A DNA stretch of 64,000 nucleotides from JACDER01 sp963717765 (lineage in GTDB: Bacteria > Actinomycetota > Thermoleophilia > Gaiellales > Gaiellaceae), in NCBI GenBank assembly GCA_963717765.1, contig CAVQWX010000001.1:310001-374000 (forward strand), given 5' to 3'. Below the pieces are notes generated by a model. That model did not search any database, had not been told where the DNA came from, and saw only the letters and a program-made list of their open reading frames with translations. The position numbers were made by a program, and so were the translations under genes. Below are positions 1-9,083 of the stretch, one piece after another (position 1 is the stretch's first letter; every line of letters begins with the position of its first letter).

Positions 1-225
1 CGACCTCATTGGAGTGGAGGAGCAGGCACGAGAGGAGACGCACCTGCACTCTTCGGGGGCGACGGTACCTTCACCGCCAGCATGCGGTTCGCAGCGGTCA
101 AGTGGAGAGGCCAAGGCAGGGGCCAGCCGACATAAGGCCGGCCCCTAGCCAACACCAGCGGATCCATGAGTCGCCGGAGGGCCGACGCCTATAGGTGTGC
201 CGTCGGCGCCTGAGGAGATGCGACC
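1..225. other. No gene recognised
   Basis: I see no convincing coding region in this left edge. The only open frames are short and Arg-rich, typical of GC-rich non-coding or antisense DNA. It is the downstream flank of the minus-strand gene that ends at 226. Confidence 0.5.
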
Positions 226-498
226 CTAGGCGTCGTACTGGCCGCTGAGCTCCGCCGCTTGGGGTTTCCCTTTGTGTCCGGCTTCTTGCAGGATCGCCGG
301 GACGTCGGGGTCGGAGACGAAGTTCTGCCAGCCCTCCCCATCCCAGTCGAAGAGCACCCAGACCCGGTCGCCCTCATTGGGATCGCGATAGACCGTCGCA
401 CCTTTAGACCCGTGCTGCTTTCGCTTCTCAGCGCCCTTGGTGGAGAAGATTTCCAGGAAGCGGTCGAAATCCTCGACCATCGTCGTTGCCAGGATCAT
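226..498 (-). CDS. Small dimeric alpha/beta-barrel-like hypothetical protein
   Basis: A 90-aa protein starting MILATTMVEDFDRFLEIF. An ATG start follows a good ribosome-binding site (AAGGAGA about six bases upstream). The pattern of a beta-strand, a helix ending in an F..RG/GAE-like turn, then VYRDPNEGDRVWVLFDWD resembles single-domain ABM/stress-responsive ferredoxin-fold barrels, which often act as small monooxygenases or cyclases. No catalytic residues can be named and the substrate is unknown. It is monocistronic, in the same orientation as the next minus-strand gene. The fold call is inference from the strand pattern; that it is a real gene is well supported by start, RBS and composition. 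Confidence 0.6.
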   Translation of the reverse strand: MILATTMVEDFDRFLEIFSTKGAEKRKQHGSKGATVYRDPNEGDRVWVLFDWDGEGWQNFVSDPDVPAILQEAGHKGKPQAAELSGQYDA

Positions 499-726
499 CT
501 CGCTCTCCTTTGTTGTCCTCGGCGCCGCCGCCCGACGCCGATGGGGACGCGAGTCTATACGCGCGGGGGTGGCTTCGCGATGATGTCTTCGATCCGGTCA
601 CGGCCGAGGCGGCGGTGGATGAGCTGGTTCTTTCACGCTCGCCCGCGCACGGTCGTCAGAGGCGAGGGCCGCGGTGGCGGAGCGAGCTTCCAGGGAACCC
701 CTACTCCGCCACTTTGAAATCTCGAC
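499..726. other. Intergenic, no gene recognised
   Basis: Separates two minus-strand small genes. It should hold the promoter of the gene ending at 226, but I see no clear -35/-10 pair. No repeat or RNA structure stood out. Confidence 0.4.
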
Positions 727-1026
727 CTAGCCGCTGAAGGAAGCGCGCGCAGCCACTGCTTCGCCGGCGATTGCCGAGGCTTCTTCGATCGGAAGGATCG
801 GAGTGGTGCTGAATCGCAACCATGGAGTGAACGAGGCAGTCGCCCGGGCGAGCGTCGCGGCGCTGTCTGTCTCGACGATGGCGACGCCTCCAGAGCCGTC
901 TGCGTTTCCCCAGAAGCCCTTGAACTCGAAGCCGTCTGGTGGCTTCCACTGCGCGAAAAAGGCGAGGTTCCTCTGAATGGACGCCTCGCTGGTATCTGTG
1001 AACTCCCACGTCGTGTGGAACAGCAC
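727..1026 (-). CDS. DUF3303-like small protein
   Basis: A 99-aa protein. The GTG start at 1026 was chosen because AGGAGG lies six to seven bases upstream; the frame stays open to 1101 but without an RBS. The sequence reads VLFHTTWEFTDTSEASIQRN, then a WKPPDGFEFKGFW segment, a GGVAIVETD strand and a closing P-I-x-x-A helix. That order matches the DUF3303-type dimeric barrel family as I know it (HTTW start, W.PP.G.., GG..ivE.d). The function of this family is not established. It probably belongs with the neighbouring minus-strand barrel protein as a pair of small enzymes or sensors. Confidence 0.6.
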   Translation of the reverse strand: MLFHTTWEFTDTSEASIQRNLAFFAQWKPPDGFEFKGFWGNADGSGGVAIVETDSAATLARATASFTPWLRFSTTPILPIEEASAIAGEAVAARASFSG

Positions 1027-1194
1027 CTGGAACCTCCTGTGAAGGTGGACGCCCGACCCTAACGCACCGCTCGTCAACGCGCCGGTCGCGTCGATCCACA
1101 CCGACGGCTCGTGATCGGGCAGGTCGTCGGCTTCACGACGACCGGGTTCACGAGCTCGAGCCAGGCTTGCCTAGACGGACGCACACCGCACTCC

Positions 1195-1223
1195 TTGACA
1201 CTTTTCGCCGACTGCGCCACACT
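1195..1223 (+). promoter_or_regulatory. Weak candidate promoter
   Basis: A perfect TTGACA at 1195-1200 is followed 17 bases later by CACACT, a poor -10. It lies about 85 bp before the secreted zincin-like gene. Only the -35 is convincing. Confidence 0.25.
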
Positions 1224-1307
1224 CCCGCGCAGCGATCGACCGATCGCGGCGGGCTTCGGCGGTGAGAGCCGAGAGCGTCTAGCTAGGGGTCGCGAAGGGA
1301 CTACAGC

Positions 1308-3654
1308 ATGGCCGACGTTTCAACCCCTAGCCGGAGGCGTTTGCTCAAGCTCGCGGTCAGTCTCGTGGCCGTCCTCGGGCTCGGCCTGTTCGTGTCGGCC
1401 GCCCAGGCGGACAACGTCACGAACATGACCTGGCACAACGGCAACATCATGCCGACGACGACGACCTACGCCATCTTCTGGCTTCCGGCAGGGAACCACT
1501 ACGAGCCCACGACCGGCAACGCGGCGACGGATGCCGCGAACGACACCCGGTACCAGAACCTGCTGATCCGCTACTTCAACGACGTCGGCGGATCGGACAT
1601 CTACGACACGACGACGCAGTACAACGGAACGAACGGCTTCGTCACGAACAGCTCGACGTTCGGCGGGTCCACCGTAGACACGAACGCCTATCCCCACGCG
1701 GGCACCGTTGCCGATCCGCTCACGCAGCAGAACCTCCAGGACGAGGTGGAAGCGGTTCGAACGGCGCAGGGCTGGCCGACAGGAGTGAGCACCGCGTACT
1801 TCATCTTCACGGGCTTCGGGATCCAGGACTGCTTCCCGGACGGCATTACGTGCTCGGCCACAGATTTCTGCGCCTACCACACGTGGTACGACGCGGGCGG
1901 CGGGAATCACGTCATCTGGGCCAACATGCCCGACGCGCTCAGCCTCAGCAGTCCCAGTGTCTGCGACAACTTCAACGTCAACGGAGACAGCTATGCCGAC
2001 GTCGAGATCAACGTCACGTCGCACGAGCACATGGAGGCGATCACCGACCCGGAGGGGACCCAGTCGAGCGCCACGCCCCCGGTGTACGGCGGCGGGTGGT
2101 ACGACAACGTCGACTACTTCGCCGGCGAGAACGGGGACAAGTGCGCGTACTCGTACGGGATCACGAACGACGCCGGGGCGAACATCTACATGAACGGCAA
2201 TCCGTACCGGGTGCAGCGCGAATGGAGCAATGCGCTCGGAGACGGCACGACCCAGTACCGGGGTTGTGCGATGAGCTACCTCGCGCCGGACATCCGCGAG
2301 CCGGCTGATGACGTACAGCAACGCGGCGTCGCCGACGACGATCGCAGGCAACACCAGCGACGCTGTCAACATCAACCTCGGCGCCACGGACCCGAGCAAC
2401 GCCGAGCCGACGACGAACGTCTCGATCAACACGACGCTCCCGTCCCAACTGGCGCGGACCGGCGGCGCCGCGCTGAGCATCCTCGTCGGGAACGTCGGAG
2501 TCCACGACACTCGCTCGAACACGACCATCGTGTCGCCGACGGCGCCGCTCCTCGACGGGACGGTGCTGACGGTCAGCTCGACGCTCTCGTACAAGGACAG
2601 CCTCTGCTCCGACCAGACGTGCACGTCGTCCACGGACAACCGGGCGCAGACGCCGATCACGAAGACGTCGACCATCACCGTCAGCAACGCACAGCCGACG
2701 CTGGTGCTCCCGAGTGCCCGGTCCCAGGACTACCACGACAGCCTCAGCTTCGGGATCAGCGCGACCGACCCCAACGCCGGAGACTCGGTCGAGCTCACGG
2801 CGAGCGGCCTCCCGGCCGGGTTGACCCTGACCGACAACGGGAACCGGACCGGGACCGTGAGTGGCACGATCACCGCTACGCCGGGCGTCTACACCGTGAC
2901 GTTCTACGCGGACGACCACCACCACACGTCTCCGGTCTCGGGGACCGTGCAGATCACGGTCACGAGGGAAGAGACGACGACGGCCTACACGGGCCCGACG
3001 GTCGTCGCGCAGAACCTGCCCGTGACGCTCAAGGGACGGCTGCTCGAGGACGGCACCACTGCACCTTCACCCTTCGGGCAGACGCTGACGTTGAGCGTCG
3101 GCAGTCAGAGTTGCACGGGCCTGACCGATTCGGCCGGGAACGCGCAGTGCACGATCGCGAACGTGACCGTGCCGCAGGGGCCTGTCACCTTCAAGGCCGG
3201 CTTCGCCGGCGACACCTACTACCTGCCCTCGTCCGGGACGGCGTCCGGCTTCATCTTCGCGTTCCCCTCCCGCGGCGCCTTCGTCCTCGGTGACCGGACC
3301 GTGGCGACGGCGAGCCCGTCGACGAAGGTCACCTGGTGGGGCGCGCAGTGGTCGAGCCTCAACAGCCTGACCGGCGGCTCTGCCCCGTCGGCGTTCAAGG
3401 GCTTCGCCGCGACGATCGCTTCGACGCCACCCGCGTGCGGAGGAACGTGGACGACGGGGCCGGGCAACAGCAGTTCACCGGTCGCGAGCATTCCGGCGTA
3501 CATGGGAACGCTCGTGGCGAGCAAGGTCACGAAGTCCGGAAGCACGATCGGCGGGAACATCGTCAAGATCGTCGTCGTGCAAACGAATCCCGGCTACGAC
3601 ACCAATCCCGGACATGCCGGTACCGGGAAGACCGTGGCCACGTATTGCGGCTGA
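1308..3654 (+). pseudogene. Secreted zincin-like protein with Ig-like domains, frameshifted
   Basis: Translation from ATG 1308 gives a basic N-terminus, a hydrophobic segment and an AQA signal cleavage site. A domain of about 300 residues follows, containing SHEHMEAITDP and later GWYDNVDYFAGENGDKC. This HE-xxx-A-xx-D pattern with a downstream E-x-x-D-x-C is seen in EXORDIUM/phosphate-induced-like and zincin-like secreted families. Near 2300 the frame becomes low-complexity Arg/Gln-rich, while a frame shifted by one continues sensibly from 2308 to 3654 with NTS/TT-rich Ig-like repeats (putative-Ig pattern ...ASGLPAGLTLTDNGNRTG) and a conserved C-terminus. The intact protein would be about 780 aa. 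Either a one- or two-base indel broke the gene or the sequence has an error here. Extracellular, function unknown. Confidence 0.65.
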
Positions 3655-4121
3655 TCCGCAAGGGGCTCGACGGAGGGCGTCTTCGGGCGCCCTCCGTCGC
3701 TGTGCTTGCGGCCTGCACTCTCGCCGTTGCTCCCCCCGCCTCAGCTGCGGGAGCGAAGGACTCGCTCGCGTTCTCGTTCGGCCGGAGGGGCGGGACGATC
3801 CTTCCCTTCAACGTCAAGATCTACGCGAGCGGGAGGGTCACCGTCAGGGGATCGGTGCGCACGCTCGAGCGCGTGACGGTCACGTCCCAGGGCCTTGCGG
3901 CTCTTAGGACGCTCACCCGTGCGGAGCATTTCTTCTCGATGCCCGTCTTCGCCCCCTGCCAGGAGAGTGTCGGTGGCCTGGCCACGAACTACATCCGCGC
4001 GCGGCTCGGGAAGCGCGACAAGACCGTCCACGCGCGCGGCGGCTGCAACAAGCGCTTCCTCCAGCTCTTCGAGGTGCTGAAGGCGGTTGCCGGCGTCTCA
4101 ACCACGCCAAAGAGCCCGTAG
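3645..4121 (+). CDS. Small secreted hypothetical protein
   Basis: A protein of about 158 aa if started at TTG 3645. That start gives a basic n-region (RKGLDGGRLR), a hydrophobic core (VAVLAACTLAVA) and an ASA cleavage site, so export is likely; LAAC could alternatively be a lipobox. The mature part has alternating strands (FSFGRRGGTILPFNVKIY, ASGRVTVRGS) and two cysteines (APCQ, GGCNKR). No family is recognised. The start is uncertain. A very stable hairpin lies at 3668-3699, just after the end of the upstream gene, so a GTG at 3702 is the alternative, but it leaves almost no n-region. Confidence 0.5.
   Translation: MRLIRKGLDGGRLRAPSVAVLAACTLAVAPPASAAGAKDSLAFSFGRRGGTILPFNVKIYASGRVTVRGSVRTLERVTVTSQGLAALRTLTRAEHFFSMPVFAPCQESVGGLATNYIRARLGKRDKTVHARGGCNKRFLQLFEVLKAVAGVSTTPKSP
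3668..3699 (+). terminator. Strong hairpin with UUCG tetraloop
   Basis: A 12-bp perfect inverted repeat (left arm CGACGGAGGGCG, right arm CGCCCTCCGTCG) is extended by a U-G and a C-G pair that close a TTCG tetraloop. It starts 14 bases after the stop of the zincin-like gene. No T-tract follows, so termination is likely but not certain. Confidence 0.55.
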
Positions 4122-4124
4122 AGG

Positions 4125-4143
4125 CCGATTGACGACCAATCGG
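4125..4143. terminator. Short hairpin after the secreted gene
   Basis: CCGATTG, a five-base loop, then CAATCGG, directly downstream of the stop codon at 4121. The stem is only seven base pairs with no T-run. It is at best a weak terminator between convergent genes. Confidence 0.3.
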
Positions 4144-4329
4144 TGGACTCCCCGCGCGGGCTGCGCGCGCGTCGCAAAACCTCCAAAAGTGGCAAATCCC
4201 GGGGCAGGGCCCGGCATCTCTAGACGTAGGGATGCCGTGCAATGGTTATCCCGGCTTGCACACCTCCAGTGCAGCGGCCACCGTACGTGCGTCGCTACCG
4301 CGTGCCGGCGAGGCCTCGCGACTCATGCC

Positions 4330-5136
4330 TCAGTTCAGCACGAAGTACGCCACCTTCAGCCCACCTGCGGGCGCGTTGCCGGTTAGGTAGATCGTGAACG
4401 AGCCAGCCGCCGGCACGGCCGCCTTCACGTAGACGCCGGCGTTCTGCTGCGCCGTCGCCAGCACCATGCTGTTGGTGGTTACGGCGGACACGGTGACCGT
4501 CTTCGACGTCGTTCCGCCGGAGATCGTCACCGTCTTGCTGCTACTGAACTTGGCTTTGCCGTTCACCTGGAGTGCCGTCCCCGCTGTGCTGCTGGCCTGC
4601 AGGGCGATGCTTGTGTCGCTCTTGCCGAAGACGCCGACCCCATTGCCGGTCGCTTCCCCGAAGACGGCGGAGCCCAGGCCGTGTGTGAGGCCGCGGACGC
4701 CGATCCCGGTTTCGTCGGTGTTCTCGCCGAAGACGCCTGTCCCGGTCCCACTTTGCCCGTGCACGCCGGTGCCGGTTGTTACTGACCTTCCTTCAACCCC
4801 GGTGATCTGGCTGGTTCCGGAGACGCCGGTATCCGACCCGTCGCCATGGACACCTGTGCGGCCTTCGCCCCTGACGCCGATTCCGATACCGCGGCCTGAG
4901 ATGCCGCGGTAGCCGCATGCCACCAGCCCGTTGGCGAAGGTCGAATCCGCAGCCGCACAGTCGTTCAGCGTCACCCACTTGGTGTTGACGAGGAGCGTCT
5001 GTGCTGTCTCGGTATTCTGCGCTCCGGCGAGCACCGGCTGACCTTGGGTTGCGCCGGCGCCTGGCGTGCCGACAACGAGGGCGGCCGCGACGGCGAGCGC
5101 CACGATCGTGATGGCGAATCTGAAGCGGGTGTGCAC
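4330..5136 (-). CDS. Secreted GVxG-repeat protein
   Basis: A 268-aa protein. The GTG at 5136 was chosen because AGGAAG lies nine bases upstream and it opens directly into a signal peptide (HTRFRFAITIVALAVAAAL ... GAGA). After a C-containing N-terminal segment the protein runs into about ten imperfect repeats of the form GVxGxSxxGTGV (e.g. TGVHGQSGTGTGVFGENTD). This glycine/valine ladder is typical of extended beta-helical or fibre-like surface proteins. The C-terminal 80 residues (KTVTISGGTTSKTVTVSAV onward) look like a compact beta-sandwich. Function unknown; an extracellular structural or adhesive role is inferred. The open frame extends upstream to 5757 but without coding character. Confidence 0.7.
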   Translation of the reverse strand: MHTRFRFAITIVALAVAAALVVGTPGAGATQGQPVLAGAQNTETAQTLLVNTKWVTLNDCAAADSTFANGLVACGYRGISGRGIGIGVRGEGRTGVHGDGSDTGVSGTSQITGVEGRSVTTGTGVHGQSGTGTGVFGENTDETGIGVRGLTHGLGSAVFGEATGNGVGVFGKSDTSIALQASSTAGTALQVNGKAKFSSSKTVTISGGTTSKTVTVSAVTTNSMVLATAQQNAGVYVKAAVPAAGSFTIYLTGNAPAGGLKVAYFVLN

Positions 5137-5556
5137 GTCGTTCACTTCCTCTCTGGCTGCCGCAGGCTGCCGTTGGTGACTGGTGCGTTGAGTCAGTTTG
5201 ACGCCGTTGCCACAAACCGTCAACGGTCTGCGCGAGAACGTGTCATCTGGCAGCATTTCCGCGAGGGCGATGTCGTGCACGGCCGGTTTCGGCGGCGCGC
5301 GCGCACCAGTACTCGCGCCAGTCGGGTCCCGACCTGGCAGGCGTGCTTGTCGATGTCGGTCCGCGCCTTGCGTGAAGGGAAGCCGCTTCTGGCCGGGGCC
5401 GCGGCGGGGCGGGCTACGAAAAGGCTTGACCGGAACCGGCGGCTGCCGTAGGTTCAGTGGTCTCAGCATCGAGGGAGGAGCTGCGTTGGTGCGGACCGTC
5501 CACATCGTTGCTGCGGGGAGACTCTCGGACGCAAGGACGAGGGGGCTGGCGGAAAC
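5137..5556. other. Divergent intergenic region
   Basis: It separates the minus-strand GVxG-repeat gene from the plus-strand regulator, so it should contain both promoters. I see no clear sigma70-type boxes, no riboswitch-like structure and no convincing small gene. Confidence 0.4.
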
Positions 5557-6225
5557 GTGAGCGTCCGCGTCTTTGTTGTCGCCGAAATTCGGCTCTTTCG
5601 TGATCTGCTTTCGGAGAGCCTGGGTCGATGCGCCGAGATCGAGGTGGTCGGGACGGCCATGACTGGTGCGGCCGCCGTCAGCCAGGTTCAGAAGGAGGCC
5701 GCCGACGTCGTCCTGCTCGACGCGCGCACTCCGAACGCGATCAACGCGGTACGCCAACTCCTATCCGCCGAACTCGGGTTCAGGATCCTCGCACTGTCCG
5801 TTCCCGAGCTCGAGCCAGAGGTGATGCGTTTCGTGGAAGCAGGGGTAGCCGGGTACGTGCGCGAAGACGCAACGCTTGACGAGCTCGTGCAGGCAACCGA
5901 GAGCGTTGCTCGCGGGGAGACGCTCTGCAGCCCGCGGATCGCAGCCGCACTTGTTCGTCGGGTGGCGGCGCTGGCCGCTGAGCGCGACGCGAACGACCCA
6001 ACGACGAGATTGACATCGCGCGAGCGCGAGGTCGTCTCCCTGATCGAACAGGGCCTGAGCAACAAAGAGATCGCTCGCCGGCTTTCGATCGAGCTGTCAA
6101 CGGCGAAGAATCACGTGCACAACATCCTCGAGAAGCTCGGCGCGAAGCGACGAACGGAAGCGGTCGCGCACATCTCACGCGTCGAATCGCGGCCGGCACT
6201 CATCACCCGGGCGTCGGCGGACTAG
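5557..6225 (+). CDS. NarL/LuxR-family response regulator
   Basis: A 222-aa two-domain regulator. Residues 1-120 form a receiver with the phospho-acceptor region VVLLDARTPN (D55). Residues about 148-205 form a LuxR-type helix-turn-helix with LTSREREVVSLIEQGLSNKE. The receiver is unusual: the acidic pair near the N-terminus is reduced to A-E (VVAEIRLF), and the normally invariant Lys after the fifth strand is Arg (GYVRED). Phosphorylation may therefore be weak or absent. No histidine kinase is adjacent. It lies 114 bp upstream of the contractile-particle operon in the same direction and is a natural candidate for its regulator, though that is inference. Confidence 0.85.
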   Translation: MSVRVFVVAEIRLFRDLLSESLGRCAEIEVVGTAMTGAAAVSQVQKEAADVVLLDARTPNAINAVRQLLSAELGFRILALSVPELEPEVMRFVEAGVAGYVREDATLDELVQATESVARGETLCSPRIAAALVRRVAALAAERDANDPTTRLTSREREVVSLIEQGLSNKEIARRLSIELSTAKNHVHNILEKLGAKRRTEAVAHISRVESRPALITRASAD

Positions 6226-6339
6226 TTCCTTTTCGGCCGGTCTGCCGCTTTCGATCTAGTACCGCCCCTAGAGCCATTTCCCATCCTTTGATCCATTTCC
6301 AGCCGGGGGCCGTGGTGCTTCACTGCGATCGGGAGGGCT

Positions 6340-6687
6340 GTGAAGAAAACGCGCGTCCTACTGGTCGATCTGCCCCGGGTGACAAGGGACATGGTCAGCG
6401 GCCTACTCGACGGGCGCCAGGACATCGAGATCGTCGGCGACTGCGTCGAAGCTGACCTCGCCCGAGCCGTCGAGCGACTCCACCCGAGTGCCGTGGTCAT
6501 GGCAACGAGCGAGGCCGAGCTGCCCGAGTCCGCCGTTGCCTTGCTCGACGAACGCTCGCTGCACGTGGTCGTCATCACCAACCGGGGCGGAGTTGGGGTG
6601 TTGGCAGAGCTCGTGCCGCACCAGGCTCTGCTCGGACTGATGGACGGAGATGCACTCGTGCGCGTGCTCGAGGAGGCGCGAGCCTGA
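6340..6687 (+). CDS. Stand-alone receiver-like protein without phospho-Asp
   Basis: A 115-aa protein starting at GTG 6340 after GGGAGG. It begins KKTRVLLVDLPRVTRDMVSG, the typical first strand and helix of a receiver. The position where the phosphorylated Asp should be reads AVVMATSEAE, and the conserved Lys is also missing. There is no output domain. This looks like a pseudo-receiver, possibly a protein-protein switch. It is the first gene of the contractile-particle operon, with the next start only two bases after its stop, so it may control expression or assembly. The receiver assignment is moderately sure; the role is inferred. Confidence 0.6.
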   Translation: MKKTRVLLVDLPRVTRDMVSGLLDGRQDIEIVGDCVEADLARAVERLHPSAVVMATSEAELPESAVALLDERSLHVVVITNRGGVGVLAELVPHQALLGLMDGDALVRVLEEARA

Positions 6688-6688
6688 A

Positions 6689-7423
6689 GTGAACTTCGTC
6701 GACCAGCAGCTCGTGCGGCTTGCCGATCCCTCCAAGCGCGAGGGCCTCTTCGACGAGGCCGCGCTGGAACAGCTCGTAGCGGCCTCGTACGACGCAACGG
6801 CAATGAGCGTGGAGGGCCCACTGACCGCGACCTTCGAGGAGTTCCGTCTCGGTGTGGCCGCGCAACCGCTGGGGGCGCTCGACGGAATCTGGAATCCCGT
6901 GGGCGGAGTCGACCGTACCGAGGCTCATTTCTCGATCGCAGGGTTTGCAAGCAATGGATTTCCGCGTGTGGACGCACTCTGGCGCGGATCGATCGTCGCC
7001 CGCTTCGTACCAGCAGGCGATCCGATCACGCAGGTCGTAACCACCACGCACGATCCGGCGACACTCGCCGCGGCGGTCACCTTCGCCGCGCCGCAACCAG
7101 TGTCGGCCGTGCCGAAGCCACTTCCGATCGGCGCGGCGCTTCTGATCAGAGATGCGGCCGGCTTCTCGGTCGCCCAGCTTCTGGTCGACAGCAAGACCGT
7201 GCGCGAACGTCTGCGCTCGTACGGCCTCGAGCGCCCGTTTGATCCCGAGCTCCGTGTCCGCGAGCCGCTTCTCGTCGTCTGGGTCGTCCCCGCGTCGTTG
7301 TTCGACGACGCCGACTGGCCCGGGGGCGACACCGGGACAGCGGATGAGCGTCGAGCCGCCCGGCGCGCAACGGCGGGCGAGTGGCTGGCGCGCGAAGGCG
7401 TCGGCTTGGTGGCGATCCCGTGA
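6689..7423 (+). CDS. Hypothetical protein of contractile-particle operon
   Basis: A 244-aa protein from GTG 6689; AGGAGG lies about 12 bases upstream and the preceding stop is at 6687. It starts VNFVDQQLVRLADPSKREG. Mixed alpha/beta composition, no signal peptide, no membrane segment and no motif I recognise. It immediately precedes the sheath gene, a place where tail-terminator or sheath-capping proteins are often encoded, so a capping or connector role is a reasonable guess only. Confidence 0.5.
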   Translation: MNFVDQQLVRLADPSKREGLFDEAALEQLVAASYDATAMSVEGPLTATFEEFRLGVAAQPLGALDGIWNPVGGVDRTEAHFSIAGFASNGFPRVDALWRGSIVARFVPAGDPITQVVTTTHDPATLAAAVTFAAPQPVSAVPKPLPIGAALLIRDAAGFSVAQLLVDSKTVRERLRSYGLERPFDPELRVREPLLVVWVVPASLFDDADWPGGDTGTADERRAARRATAGEWLAREGVGLVAIP

Positions 7424-7457
7424 GGAGCAAGACGAACACGAGGAAGGAGTAAGCCAA

Positions 7458-8624
7458 ATGGCTGTGGCCTATCCGTTCATTGAGGTCAACATCGATACGT
7501 CCGGTCTCGCGCCGATTGCCGACCGGGCGCCGGGCGTGATCGCAGTCGTCGGGGAGTCCGACGGAGGCGACGCGGCCGTGAACACGCCGACCGCCGTCGA
7601 TACGGCCGCCGACGTGGTCACACACTTCGGTGCCGGGACGCGCTTGTCGGCCTCACTCGAGCTCGCCCTGCTCCAGGAGCCACGACCCTCGAAGGTGTAT
7701 GGCGTCAAGGCAAACGGCGCGCCGCCCTCGGCTGCGAACTACACCGATGCGCTCGCCTCGCTCGAAGCGGCCGACGACGTCACCTTCGTGGCGCTGGCGA
7801 ACGAGCCGGTCAACCTCGGGGCAACTACGTCCAATACGGCAACGACGCTGCTCGCCCCGCTGAAGGCGCATGTCGAGAACATGTCTGCCGCCGGCCAGAA
7901 GCGACTGGCGATCACAATGGTGAACCCGGCTTCGAAGAGTGCCAACGACGTGGCCACGATCGTGAACCGGGCGGACAACCTGAAGAGCGATGTCAGCCGC
8001 ATGGTTCTTGTTGCCGCGCGGGGCGCCGTGGACGAAGCCACAAGCGGTCCGGCCGACGTCGCAACGGCGTCGATGGCCGCCATCGCCGGCTATGCGCCAC
8101 AGGTCTCGGTCGTGCTCAAGCGAGTGCGCGGTCTGAAGATGCCAACCGAAACTCAGTTCGCACCGGGAGAAATCAAAGACCTCTCCGAGGCGGACATCAT
8201 CCCGATCATCGATCCGGTCCTCATCCCCGGCGAGGGCCTCTTCTTCGCCGAGGGCAAGACGTTCACAACCGATGAGGAGCTCGGCTACGTGGACACCGTC
8301 CGCGTCCTCGACGACATCGACTTCCGGCTGAAGGCCGGGTTGGTCGGGAGCGTCGGCGACGCGAGGATCACCAAGGCGGGGCTGACCGCAGTCAAGGCGC
8401 GCACGGAGGGCATCCTGGGACCGCTGCAGCGAAACGCGGTGATCGACGACTTCTCCGTCTCGATCCCGGTGCTCGATCTGCTCTTCATCCCCGAAGCCGC
8501 GCGTACTCCCACCGACGTAAACATCATCACCACGGCCAGGACGAGCAGGACGGTCGAGATGCAGGTCGGGGTCAAGTACGGCCCCGCATTCAGCCTGCTG
8601 ATCGTGACGCTCGTCGTTAGCTAG
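7458..8624 (+). CDS. Contractile tail sheath protein
   Basis: A 388-aa protein with ATG at 7458 after AAGGAGT. The N-terminus (FIEVNIDTSGLAPIADRAPG, then VIAVVGESDGG) has the classic sheath layout of an early beta-strand handshake arm followed by a Rossmann-like P-G-V-I-x-V-G-E segment. The C-terminal part ends in a beta-strand pair (RTVEMQVGVKYGPAFSLLIV) that would form the handshake with neighbouring subunits. It is shorter than myophage sheaths and close to the compact sheaths of minimal contractile systems. It is followed 18 bp later by the tube gene, the invariant sheath-tube order. It should form the contracting outer cylinder of the particle. Confidence 0.75.
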   Translation: MAVAYPFIEVNIDTSGLAPIADRAPGVIAVVGESDGGDAAVNTPTAVDTAADVVTHFGAGTRLSASLELALLQEPRPSKVYGVKANGAPPSAANYTDALASLEAADDVTFVALANEPVNLGATTSNTATTLLAPLKAHVENMSAAGQKRLAITMVNPASKSANDVATIVNRADNLKSDVSRMVLVAARGAVDEATSGPADVATASMAAIAGYAPQVSVVLKRVRGLKMPTETQFAPGEIKDLSEADIIPIIDPVLIPGEGLFFAEGKTFTTDEELGYVDTVRVLDDIDFRLKAGLVGSVGDARITKAGLTAVKARTEGILGPLQRNAVIDDFSVSIPVLDLLFIPEAARTPTDVNIITTARTSRTVEMQVGVKYGPAFSLLIVTLVVS

Positions 8625-8642
8625 CGAAAAGGAGCACTTCCG

Positions 8643-9074
8643 ATGCCCGATTGGGATACCAGGCTGGCCGTCTCCTACAACGACGGTACGGGTGACGTCG
8701 AGATCTCGCCGATCGACTCGTTCTCTCCGACGTTCTCCCTGAACGCGGAAGTGCTGCATTCGGTCGAGCAGACCCACATAGGCGTCGTCTACACGCCCCA
8801 GGCGATCTCCTTCTCGATGACGGTGCGGGCCATCGGTGACGTGGCGGCCCGCCTGACCACGCTCGCCCTGAACGGCACGCAGTTCGACGTCGTGCTCAAG
8901 GAGAAGGACGGCGACGACTGGGCGTTCAAGAGCGTCGTCTTACGGGATTGCGTAATCACGAGCGCTGCTCCCGGTGCCGCGACGATCTCCGGGGCGCCTT
9001 CGGCGACGTTCTCGGGCTTCAGCCTGGGGGCAAAGTCGGAGCCCAAGGTCGGCGTCGAGGCGTCGATCCCGTAA
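8643..9074 (+). CDS. Tail tube protein
   Basis: A 143-aa, beta-rich protein with ATG at 8643 after AAAGGAG. Length, position immediately after the sheath and strand pattern (TRLAVSYNDGTGDVEISPID, FSPTFSLNAEVLHSVEQTH) fit the Hcp/gp19-like tube fold that stacks as hexamers inside the sheath. The stretch SFSMTVRAIGDVAARLTTL resembles the central helix of such proteins. No catalytic features. Assignment rests on context plus fold-like pattern rather than a diagnostic motif. Confidence 0.65.
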   Translation: MPDWDTRLAVSYNDGTGDVEISPIDSFSPTFSLNAEVLHSVEQTHIGVVYTPQAISFSMTVRAIGDVAARLTTLALNGTQFDVVLKEKDGDDWAFKSVVLRDCVITSAAPGAATISGAPSATFSGFSLGAKSEPKVGVEASIP

Positions 9075-9083
9075 CGGGCCGAG

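Noticed and set aside
9..194. Small Arg-rich gene at the left edge
   Set aside because: No RBS, extreme Arg content and no family resemblance.
1320..2925. Long minus-strand open frames opposite the secreted zincin-like gene
   Set aside because: Val/Arg-rich sequence that mirrors plus-strand codons; no start context or domain features. Typical antisense frames in GC-rich DNA.
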